Source of the DNA: Parietaria judaica
Taxonomy: Eukaryota; Streptophyta; Magnoliopsida; Rosales; Urticaceae
Direction: 5' to 3'
Length of the DNA: 64,000 nucleotides
Assembly (NCBI GenBank): GCA_954871525.1
Contig: OX940867.1
Span: 12,935,343-12,999,342, forward strand
Numbering within the stretch: position 1 is the stretch's first letter; each line of letters starts with the position of its first letter. A program made the translations under genes and the position numbers. The notes under the pieces are model-generated. The model saw only the letters and a program-made list of their open reading frames with translations. It had not been told where the DNA came from and did not search any database. Of the stretch, positions 17,925 to 27,926 are shown piece by piece.

Positions 17925-18030
17925 GGTTATGAGCAGTGAGAAGCTAAAAGAAGCGGGATTAGTTCCGGAGACTACGAATTTTTGTGGAGATTTCAATGAA
18001 AGAGTGCTATCAAAATCCTTTTCATAGGTA
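17925..18030 (+). other. Exon-like fragment inside the Helitron
   Basis: After an acceptor-like TGCAG at 17925 comes a short open frame starting MSSEKLKEAGLVPETTNF and ending at a TAG about 100 bp later. The residue mix is coding-like and unlike the surrounding AT-rich DNA. Helitrons often carry host exon fragments, so this could be one, but I do not recognise the source gene. Confidence 0.3.
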
Positions 18031-20023
18031 TTGTAAATTTAAATATATATCATGCGGTTGTTCTTGAGATATTGTAAATTTTTAGTTTTGTAAAAATTGC
18101 TACTCAAAATCCTTTTTCACGGGTATTGGAAACTTAGTTTTCAATATACATATATATATATATATGCTATATCATGCGGTTATTCTTAAGGTGTTTTGTT
18201 TTCTTCCATTCTTTCATCTTTTCAATTTAGTACATACCAGTTTTTTTCATCCCTGAACATATTGTCTATTATTATTTAGATTAATTTGTTGTAGAATTGG
18301 GGTGGTCATTATCATGGCAAATATTCCTTAATATTATCATGGTGATCATGGCATATATCAGGGTGAGAGGGGTTTCTAAAAGATCTTATAATTATTTATT
18401 TTTGTGCGAGAAATCTACGGTGTCGATTTTCTTGGTCTTTTTGGAGGTCATGAACATTGCGAACGAAGCTGCTTCTTTGCGGCAGGATTTATATGTGCGA
18501 CGATAAATCTTTCTTTAAAAGGTTTGAAAAGTAGGTTTGTTCAACGTAATGTTTTTGTTTTATATATGGTAGTTGTATTTAGAGTATTTGTAAAATTAGA
18601 ATCCACAAACTTGACTGTGTCAAGGTGCAATATAATTCACAAATCATTAATGGACATAATCTATTTACTATTTTGACTTATTACTTTGTGAATTTACATT
18701 CCGGACAGTATTGCTTATTTTTTTCTTATAGGTTATATATCATGGTAATGTGTATCATAAAAACCCTTAGGTGCAAAAAATGAATGCTCAACACTAAAAA
18801 TGACAGTGGGCTAATTGTGGGAGTAATTTTAGAACTAAAAAATGAGTAGGTTCTTATAAATTTTGGACATAATTTTTTTTTGATGACTTAATATATTTTG
18901 GTACTATATTCTTTTGTAAGATGTTTTTTTTATTCTTCTGAAAAATTGTTCGTATATAATTATTTGATCGGGTTATGTTAGTTTGGTAAAGAACATAAAA
19001 TATATTAAAATCCATCTATAAATATATATAAGCACAATAAACTCAAAAGTTCTGCCGGCCAAAAATCAAAGATTTAAGCTTCATTTTTTTTATATAGAAC
19101 TTTAATTATTTTATATAAACTCAAAAGTTCTGCCGGCAAAATTTGATTTACACTATTGGAAGCTCATTCTAATAATAAAAGTATCTACATCCACGTATGT
19201 TTATACTAATGATCGAGAATCCAATGTTAATTCTTAGTTTTATTGCTTAACTGGGATTAATTTATCGCTCAATTAAACTTCCTCATCTATTTATCGTCTG
19301 ACAATTTTTTAATCTACTTGCCATCAATTTATTTTATTGATGTATGATTTTAATTTTATTTGTAATATTTCAATTTTGAAAGTGTAATAAATGAAAACAT
19401 TAAGAATAGTGCTTATTTGAGCACACAATTTCGGTTGAATATATATGCGCATATAAATCAAATGGTGCATTATATATTTGGTTTTACGATATATGTAGAT
19501 TAATTGCAAATCAAAATAATTTTGTCAAATAAAGATATAGTTTTGAAGTAAACTACGGCTAATTAACATTATTATCATAATATTTTTGTCTATTTGAACA
19601 ATAATAATTTACTGATAAACAATGTTATAGCGTCAAACGTATATATTATAAATGTTTCTATATCCATTAATAACAGTAAAACAAATATAGTTACACTGTA
19701 ACTGTACATAAAGGAAATAAATTGTACCGATGATTTTAAGTATCTTTATAAAAGAATACACAATAACTCTAATAATAAAGATCATTTTTTATTTATTTAA
19801 GATACTACCAACTTATTCTTTGAAATTGAAGAATATATAGGCTGGCTTAATATATATAGCCTAATAATATTCAAAAGCAATTACAAAATTTCTATAAATA
19901 TTTTGACAAACTCCAAATTTCAAAAGATTTTTATTTTGAGACAATATTTTATTTATCTATCTATTTAAACTTTTGAATATATATTTGATCATACTTAACA
20001 AAAAAAAAAGTAAAATTATGTTT

Positions 20024-20120
20024 TTTTTTTTTAAGGCAGCTTTGCTGCAGTGGGGATCGAACCCATGACCTCCACTTTGGAGGTGGTGTGGAATTACCAC
20101 TAGGCTATCCTAACAACCAC
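20024..20120 (-). mobile_element. tRNA-Trp-like retroposon with poly(A) tail and target duplication
   Basis: Read on the minus strand, a 70-base tRNA-like head carries an A box (TAGCCTAGTGG), an anticodon-like stem-loop CCAC-CTCCAAA-GTGG with the Trp anticodon CCA, and a T arm/B box (GGGTTCGATCCC). It is followed by AGCTGCC and a run of A. The 15 bases AGTAAAATTATGTTT occur on both sides (20009-20023 and 20121-20135), a convincing target-site duplication of LINE-mediated retroposition. The acceptor stem does not pair fully and there is no CCA end, so this is not a working tRNA. It is nested in the Helitron. Confidence 0.82.
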
Positions 20121-20272
20121 AGTAAAATTATGTTTAATTAACACAATTCGTAGAGTTTGATAATATAAGTCTTTCATTTATAAATCGCAGTAAAACATAA
20201 AATTTATTATATAATTTTCTATTAAATTTTTAAACAATATTTTTTCGCCTTCGTGCGGTGCATTTCCACTAG

Positions 20273-21095
20273 TAAAAAATAAAAATACTATATAGTTATG
20301 CTGCTATCAACCTTTAATAAATCATGAATGGCAATAATATGCCTAGTAATTTAACTCTAGACTCGTTTTATACTCGTCTTGTGTATGAGAAAAGTTTGGT
20401 GACGAGATATAAATGCAATAGTACTCAGTTTGGATCATGTCCCTGACCTCACCAATATCTATTATATGTTAGGTTTCCTTTCGCTTTCATATATCTCTCT
20501 TTTTATTTATTTATTTATTTTTCTGATTCTAATATATAAATATATATACATATAGGTTTTTCATTTATTCTGTTTCGGTCAAAAGGATTTGAAGAAGTGA
20601 TTATTTGTATACGGTCGAGGAAGTTGCACGTTTGAGGTGATCTTACAAGGAGCTATCTTTCTCAAGATCATTAATATGTTGGAAAATAAATCATTTTAAG
20701 AAAACCAAAGTTGAGACTGTTCATGGCAAATGGGTACAAAAAATATCTACAGATTTCAATCATTTTCCCATTTATGATTTTGTCTAAGGTCGTTATATTT
20801 GTTTTTTTATTTTGTTTTGTTTTATTTTTATTTTTTGATAAGTCACTAAGTTTTTCTTTTTCTTTTGGGCCCTTGAAACAGGGTTTTGCTTGTTGGTATT
20901 AATGGCATAGTATTGGCGTTTAGTTGTGATTCATATTTGTATCACGTAATGAGATTTGTGTATATCTCTTATATTTATGGAAACCAATAAATGAGCTCGC
21001 AAATTATTGCATGTAACTTGTATTAACTTTATTCCTTAAAAGGGTATCTGCTAATGATTGATTTTTTCTTAAACTAATAAAGGTTTTATTAAACA
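20273..21095. other. Spacer between the two Helitrons
   Basis: AT-rich DNA with T/C-rich tracts. I see no gene or clear element in it. Confidence 0.5.
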
Positions 21096-21107
21096 CTAGT
21101 AGACTGA

Positions 21108-21126
21108 CACCGCGCTGCGCGCGGTG
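21108..21126 (-). terminator. Helitron 3' terminal hairpin
   Basis: A perfect 8-bp GC-rich palindrome with a 3-base loop, about 8 bp from the CTAG end. In Helitrons this hairpin marks the end of rolling-circle transfer. This is a transposition signal, not a transcription terminator in the bacterial sense. Confidence 0.75.
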
Positions 21127-23543
21127 ACGCTAAAAATATAGAATAAATTAATTCATTTGATTATTTATCGTAATTCAAAAATATTTATCAATGTCAAACT
21201 TATACAATTGTTTCAATATTACCATAAATATTTAGAAAAGTTAAAAGTAATGGTTAACATAAATATAATCCCGCACTTAATCTATGCAAGAATAGAAGAT
21301 TGCCTAAATTAAATTAAATTAAATAAGAACGTTAAATTAAAAGGCTAAGTAAAACTTAAATATTGTATTTGTTAAATGATAAGTGTGTTGATTAACTAAA
21401 CCTTGAAATTAGCCGTGTCTTGGTTATTTTCTTCTCAAATTGTCTTTGTTAACTTCTTAGTTCTTAGAAGAAGAAAAAAATCATGAACAAAAACACTTGT
21501 TAGCGATTGATTTTAAGATTAAAATATAAAAATGTCAAGGTTAATTAATTAGAGAATGCAATCTAATTTTATTTTACTCGTGAATGAGCGATACTTTATA
21601 ATCAATCTCTAACCATTATTATTGTCTCCAAATTATAAGAAATATATCAATAACAATTAATTCAATCAAATAATTAATTTTAAGCATTTTCCCTTTACAT
21701 ATTACCTATTTTCCCTTTACATATTACCTTTAAAGATCAAAATTATACACTTAACTATTCTATTGAAATATGAATTGTAACCCATTTTGTAGTGAACATT
21801 GTTTTTTCTTTCTCCCCGATTTCCCTAATTGGACGGTGGGCCGTTGTGATACAAAATTCTACAGCAAAGGTATAATATTGATTTTTTATAACGCTTAGCC
21901 GTTTAGGTTATTGCATTAAAATTAAACATCGTAATTTTTTAGGATATAAAAAACGACATCACAACTACAGTTAACCGATAAATTCTAACAATGATGAAAA
22001 TACTATGTATATGAATTTAAATGGATTTATTCAACCGATAATGCTTTAGATTGTGTTCTATAATCAAAATATCTACATTTATATTGAGCTCAACTTGATG
22101 AATTTATAAGTAGCATTGTAAGAGGGTAAGGGATCAGACTCGTTCATAATAGTTTGTTTTTGAAATTGTTTGTTCTTGTGATTGAAGGACCTTGATTATT
22201 TTATTTTCAAATTACAGTTGAAAAAAAATTGCAGTATAATTGAAAGCCAAAACTATACACTTAATAATTTGCAATTATATAGTCAAAGCACACATTATAT
22301 TAAGAAATATAATTAAAATATATAGAATATGAAATCTAATTATAATTACCAAATAATAATATATCGAGCAACTTCCATTGCCGCAAGAGCTCTGTATGCT
22401 CAAGCAAATCACCGAATTGTCCATTTATATGAAGAAAAAAAATCATAATCATAAAGTTTCATTCAAATCCAATACATCATCTAAAAGAAAATACATCATT
22501 TATAGGAAAATTTTAAAGTAGTAAGATTTTAAGAAATGCTAATATTATGAATATAAACCTTAACAGTATGCTCACAAATGGTAGATCTGCCACTGTATTT
22601 ATAAAAAAAAAATTCGAATAAAGTAAGTGCAGATAAGATATAAATTAGATGTTTCACTCTCAACAAAATTTTGTGACTATCAATGTTTTTAACTCAATTT
22701 GTTGTCATGCCGCCATCGAATATTTGTTGAGTCGTGATCAATTTCAATGCATCCTCGAGATCGTTTCCCTGAAATTGTTCCTTAAGAAATGAGAAAGAAA
22801 AACATAATCTCTCTTGACAAAAAAAAAAAAAAAATCAGTAAAAGAAACCATAAAATCAAACCACGCATATATACAGATTTAAATATTTGAATATTTGCAT
22901 ATATTTGAAGAAGATAGAGTATATGTATGTAAATTCAAAACTTATCTGGTATTCTCAAAGAAAAAAGCGTGTTGCCAACGGAGTAGAAAATTGCCGCCTA
23001 AGTTAATCCTATACAAATAAAATCAAAACAAAAAATTCAACTCGATGAGCTCTTCGTCAGCCAGAGATTGTCCTTCTGCAGGCTCTCTTGAATATTGCTT
23101 TATATAAATAGATTTTTAGGAAGTTCTAAGGACATTATTATTAGACGTGGATTAGTTCAAGGAATTAACATTACACTGACTATTAAGGTCTTAAAAATTG
23201 AATGTGGACTTAACTGATTGTTAGACTGTCAAACTCTTAAACATGAATAAATGTGTGACTATCCTTCTTCTTTTAGTCACTGTATTATATGCTAATATAC
23301 AGCTCTCATTGAATATGCGACTCCTCAATTGTGCATGGATATATTTAGAAAGAAAAGGAAAAATGGATGTGATGTACGTTTAAAATAAATAAATTAGTAG
23401 TGAATGTTCATCAGACATTAATTAAGAGTGTGTTTATAAGAGTAGAAATAAAGCAATACTCATAACTTGAAAGACATCTAAAACTTTGGCTTTTGATGTT
23501 CAATAAAATAAATGGTATTAACATCTAAAACTTTAAAGACATC

Positions 23544-23546
<3 letters not shown>

Positions 23547-23579
<33 letters not shown>
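23547..23579. repeat. (TA)n microsatellite
   Basis: About 16 TA units near the 5' end of the minus-oriented Helitron. Confidence 0.95.
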
Positions 23580-23580
<1 letters not shown>

Positions 23581-23680
23581 TTTAACTTTAATTCAAAATT
23601 CTAGAAAAATAGCATTTGAAGATGCCATTATAAAAAATTTGTTGAGAAAACTTGTCTTCATGCTTTTATAGATATATAGA

Positions 23681-25182
23681 TTTGCATTAGCTATCAAAAT
23701 CTCCCTCCTCCATCCTACAAACGGTTTATAGGGAGGAACAAATGGCGAGTTTATCATTTTTTTTAATAATTATCTTATTATCCTTCTCGATACATATATT
23801 CTACAAAATAATTTATTTTTTTAACAAGTATGATGGAGACGAAGACACGAAATTCCTCCAAGTCCACTTGAATATCTCCTCTAAATTCCAAGCCACATTC
23901 CTACTGCCACTCCAACTCTTGAAAACATCGCGTTCACTTTGAGTGTTTTTTGCGCTATAGCTCCTCAAAACCGTTGCAAAATCAAAATTCAAAACTTTGC
24001 TCAATAATTTTGCATAAAACGCCATGCAAAGTGAAAATACGGACATTTGCATGATGATTTCGCAAGGTACCATCGTCCAAACGTTCGTAATTTTATTTTT
24101 CAACACCCTCTTTGCATTTTTCTTCATTTTCACTTCGTTGTTTTCGTTTTTGTCTCTCAAACTCTCATTTCTCATGATTTATCTCTCATTTCCCCTCCTT
24201 TAATATCTTTTCACCAGATTTAAGTTTCGCACAACGCTTTTTACTTTATGATTTGTTTGTGGAAACGGTGTTCCAAGAAGTCCCATCGTGTGCCATGGGT
24301 TTTCTGATTTTAGCTGAATTTCTAGGTTTAGGCTTTCAAAATTACACTTATCTTTTCGAATTGAAATTTATGTAAAAATTTAAACTTTTTCTTCATTTTT
24401 TTTTATGTTCTTGTGTTTATTGATTGTTCACGTGTGTAAAATATGTGTGTGTTTGAAGGTATAGGTAAAAATGTGTTTAAATTTAGTTATGGGGAAAATA
24501 AGTTTGATTTAGTTATGTGTTTGATTTAATCCTCTTATAGTTATGTGTGTTTTATGTTCATGAATGCTCTGTAGTGTGAAATTTGTTTGAGCGGCTTTGG
24601 ACTCAATTTCAAAGTTTAAATTTTCCCGGGTCGTGATTTGTTTTTAAGCTTAGTCTAGCTAGCTCACGTCGCAGATCTAGTTTATGTTTTCACGAACTTT
24701 TGCACGACTTTTATATAAAAGCGTTAAGCTATTTTGCATGAATGAACTTTGCACCACATTTATTAAGTGAGGTAGTGCAAACCAAAGTTTTAAATACCAT
24801 TACCGACGGAATATCGCAAACTCCATTTTACGCGTATGTTGATGGGTCACGAGTTTACCGATGAGTATAAAAAAATGCTGACAGCTAAAGTTACTAAGAT
24901 TTTACGGGTGAACTGCTAATCGACGAGTTTATCGACAAGCATTTTGGAAAATATTCGTAGAATATAATGACAAGATTTTACATAGGATCAAATGAGTCTA
25001 ATCTTGTCTCGAAGTCTCTCGCGCTGGAACTTATTTATGGATTTCAAAATAAACGAACAATCACGACCAAATTTAAAAAAAATAATTGTATTACAATAAT
25101 ATCTAACACTATATTAACAAACATGCATGAATAATAGCAACGTCGGATTATATTCAACAATTTATTTCTGAAAATGTACCTT
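23681..25182. other. Spacer left of the Tat retrotransposon, no gene supported
   Basis: Plus frame 23742-23942 starts with a hydrophobic stretch (MASLSFFLIIILLSFSIHIF), and an overlapping minus frame spans 23813-24175. Neither matches a family I know, and both sit in biased AT-rich DNA. I treat the stretch as non-coding. Confidence 0.5.
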
Positions 25183-25187
25183 GTTCG
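25183..25187. repeat. Target-site duplication of the Tat element, left copy
   Basis: GTTCG immediately precedes the TGTTGATG start of the 5' LTR. The identical pentamer follows the 3' LTR at 37040-37044. This shows a single integration event with both original ends preserved. Confidence 0.93.
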
Positions 25188-26034
25188 TGTTGATGTACAA
25201 ATTCGTCATTATTTAATATGACATAAAGTGCTAAAGTTGTGAATTAATTAAATTTATAAGTAAAAATTAAAGGTTTTAAAGGAATAGATCGATATCCATA
25301 AACGCCCAATTGAGAAGCCCACTAAAGCTCTCAGTCAGACAAAGCCCAACGGATACAAAGCCACTTGGCCTAAAAAGCCCAAAGGCCCAACGCTATCCGT
25401 CATCAGCCCAGAAAGAAGAGGGTAGAATCGTCACATTCGCTACCCGGCATTCTAATTCGAACCTCAGCGGAAGACCAGGAGCACGGAGTCAAGTCTTCAA
25501 CGGGCATAATTCAAACGCAACGGAGAGAACGCAGTCGTGGGACACGTGTAGCAAGGCGAGCCATTCGATCCGTTCAGCTCGGAGAGAAGACCCCACGATT
25601 CCTGGAAGTCCAACGGGAAGAATTGAAGCCTATAAATATCAAGCTCAATCTTAGATCAAGACACGCATCCCTGAGAGAATACATCGAGAGCTCGCTACCC
25701 GGCATTTCTGCTTACTTTGAGATTTCGTTGTATTCTATTCATTTCTTCTCATTCTTTCTTTGGTTCTAGACGTGATTTGCTGCTTGTAGCTGTCCGTCTA
25801 TGTCATTTGTCGCAATAAACTAACAGAGGACGTAGTCAACTACCGCCTTGGGACGAACCTCTATAAAAAAAAACCCCTCGTCTCATTTATACCGCTTATA
25901 TTTATATACACATATCGAGAGTGAATCGAGAGCTTGCAACGTGAGAGATCGAATTCCACCAAGTCATCAATCTCAAGAATATCATACGCTCACAAGTCAC
26001 ACTTGACTGTTTGAAGTGGGAAACCACGTCAACA
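25188..26034 (+). repeat. 5' LTR of the Tat element
   Basis: It runs from TGTTGATGTACAAATTC to CCACGTCAACA, 847 bp. It is near identical to 36195-37039; differences include C/A at about 25307, a T/C, an A/G, two changes beside the TATA box and an A/C-run length change. A TATA box at 25631 marks the likely U3/R border. The 114-codon frame at 25310-25654 recurs in the 3' LTR and is not regarded as a gene. Confidence 0.95.
25631..25638 (+). promoter_or_regulatory. TATA box of the 5' LTR promoter
   Basis: TATAAATA in the context GAAGCCTATAAATATC, about 440 bp into the LTR. It would drive the genomic RNA of the element, starting roughly 30 bp downstream. The 3' LTR has the same box at 36638-36645. 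Confidence 0.75.
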
Positions 26035-26035
26035 G

Positions 26036-26053
26036 TTTGGCGCCGTCTGTGGG
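26036..26053 (+). other. Primer-binding site of the Tat element
   Basis: TTTGGCGCCGTCTGTGGG begins one base after the LTR. TGGCGCCGT is the start commonly seen in plant Tat/Athila primer sites and fits the 3' end of a tRNA such as tRNA-Asp; the exact tRNA was not checked. Confidence 0.8.
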
Positions 26054-26098
26054 AAATTGATCTCGCCAACATCCACGAGCTCGAAGCACTCCGCAAAC

Positions 26099-27925
26099 AT
26101 GAGCAACGACGAAATCATAGCCGTAACCGAGTCTGAGGTGAACAACCCCAGGCAAAACACGGAAACAGACAAACTACAGTCTCAACTGGAGGCGAGGAAC
26201 GCCGAGAACCAAGAACTGCGCAGGTAGATCGAACTTCTCGCGGCAAACCAAGCCCAAAATGAACAACACCAGAATAGTAGCCGAGTAGGTCCAGTACGGG
26301 GCTCTGGGCACCAGAGCCGGGCTAACCTCAGCGCTGTCCATTTTGATTTTTCTGATCTGGACAATCCGCAAGCACCGAGGCAAAACCATCCCCCGCCGCC
26401 TAGCAGCCCCAGGCCCCCAACACCTCCGCCGCCTCCCGAAGTAGGGACACCCCTCTTCACCCCCCTGTCGGGGTACTATCCGACTGGGACGGGGAACTTT
26501 GCATCGAGCAGTCGCCAACACTCTGGTCGTCTGGGTTATCTGTCCGGACCCGAGCAAAATCGCGACATCGCCCAAGCCCTTAATGGGCAGCCTAGCACGT
26601 ACCCGAGGCATCCAAGCCCGGTGTATGGACGGGCACACATCCAGGCCGCGCAGCCCGAACCCGCTCCCCAAAGCACGGAGCTGGAGGAACTTAAACGCTC
26701 AATGGCCGAGATGAACGAAAAACTCGTTCGTGTGCACTCCCGTGTACACAGCGCCACCGCCGCCGCCCCTGAGATAGAGCGTCTAGTGGAGGAGTCAAAA
26801 AGGACCCCCTTTAGGCTCGCCATAACTAGCGTAAAGCTCAGAGACGGAGGACGAGTGAATCTGCCAAAGTACGACGGGACAACTGACCCCAAAGTACACC
26901 TAAGATCGCTCAGGATCGCAATGGGGCGGGCAAACTTGGAAGCACACGAGTTAGACGCTGGGCGATGCCAGTACTTTTCGGAGAATCTGGCTGGCCCAGC
27001 AATGGAGTGGTTCTCGAAACTGGAACCTCGATCCATCGATAACTTTGGGCAGCTGACCACCCAGTTTCTCAAACATTTCTCCATGTTTATGGAAACCGAG
27101 ACCACAGTGGCAAACCTCTATGCTTTACAGCAGGAGAGAGGAGAGCCTCTCAGATCCTTCATGACCCGGTTCAAGAAAACCATGGTCAAGATAAATGGGA
27201 TAAGTGACGAGACTGCCATAGCTGCTCTCACGGCCGGGTTATGGTACGACTCAAAATTCAAAACGGATATAGTCGTAATCGTTACAACTTCATTGAAGAC
27301 GTAATCCACAGATCGTCCAATTGGATCAGACACGACGAGGAGCTAGAGGCTCTACGAAGAAAGCACGGACTCCAGCCCGTCCATCAACGAAACTCAGGCC
27401 TACCCGGTCAACTGATACAGCCCAGAACCGGAGGCCACAGCAATCCCTTCAGAGGACAAAGGAGCTCCTCCCTAACCCAAAAGCATCCGTTCCAAACCCA
27501 GAATCCGAGGGCAAACAACGGACCGAACCCGCTAAATCCGTACGTTTTTAACGTAAATTCGGAAACCGCGGATTTCGAAGCACAGGCTGAAGTAGAAGAA
27601 GCCCCAGGAGAAATATTAGTCAGCACCAAGGACTTCCCGCCGTATAGCCATGAAGCATTCCCGTGACACGACCCCAAAGCATGGTGCAAATTCCCACAAG
27701 GTGTTCGGACACCATACAAGAAACTGTATGGTGCTTCGTGCTCGCCTGGCCGAAAAATACATCAATGGAGAATTGGGAGAAATAAACTTCGGCAATGAGC
27801 TAAAAAACGGGCAAGCACCCGAACAGAACCCCCCTCAAGATCAACCTCATAACAGTAAAAAAAAGAGCCGAGCAACAAAGGACACCAAGAGAAAATGCCC
27901 AGCCAAACAAAAGAGGACGGGTACA
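26099..27925 (+). pseudogene. Broken gag of the Tat element
   Basis: The first ATG after the primer site is at 26099, starting MSNDEIIAVTESE. The protein would form the virus-like particle of the element. Visible parts are a proline-rich linker (about 26390-26450), the capsid core with EWFSKL, TTQFLKHFSM and RGEPLRSFMTRFKK (27003-27180), SSNWIRHDEELEALRRKHG (27315-27370) and a zinc-knuckle-like CKF/HKVFGHHTRNC (27690-27730). Breaks are TAG at 25 bases past 26200 (26225-26227), a frame change near 27270-27300, TGA at 27664 (CGA expected) and one extra C at about 27694. The last frame change into pol near 27910 may be a natural gag/pol junction. The protein cannot be made in full. Confidence 0.85.
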
Positions 27926-27926
27926 C

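Larger units (their letters stand above)
16426..20272 (+). mobile_element. Non-autonomous Helitron (plus orientation)
   Basis: The left end reads A|TCTATATTTATATAAAAGG, the usual 5'-TC of plant Helitrons with the typical TATATAAAAG continuation. The right end reads CCA-CTAG|T, the conserved CTRR end inserted before T, with a weak hairpin (CGCC...GGTG, 20246-20260) just inside. There is no target duplication and there are no inverted ends, as expected. The 3.85-kb interior has no Rep/helicase frame. It carries a nested long-TIR MITE (16842-17636), an exon-like piece at about 17925-18030 and a tRNA-like retroposon (20024-20120). The boundary pair is an inference from end motifs; an intact family alignment would settle it. 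Confidence 0.68.
21096..23680 (-). mobile_element. Non-autonomous Helitron (minus orientation)
   Basis: On the minus strand the 3' end shows the hairpin CACCGCGC-GCA-GCGCGGTG (plus 21108-21126, a perfect 8-bp stem) followed 8 bp later by CTAG and then T, the classic Helitron terminus. The 5' end is placed at 23680, where the minus strand reads A|TCTATATATCTATAAAAGC; an alternative TC start lies at 23580. The interior has no Rep/helicase gene. Coding-like minus-strand patches near 23090, 22790 and 22410 may be captured exon pieces. Confidence 0.72.

Noticed and set aside
20039..20117. Functional tRNA-Trp gene on the minus strand
   Set aside because: The acceptor stem does not pair properly, and the sequence has a poly(A) tail and a retroposition-type duplication.
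23742..23942. Small secreted protein gene (MASLSFF...)
   Set aside because: The hydrophobic start is what AT-rich random DNA gives; there is no conserved continuation, and a stop follows in the next segment.
25310..25654. 114-codon frame, repeated at 36317-36661
   Set aside because: It lies entirely in U3 of the two LTRs, has no family resemblance, and its duplication follows from the LTR pair.
26174..27105. Long minus-strand frames over gag
   Set aside because: They are antisense to the proline-rich and capsid parts of gag, with no domain of their own.
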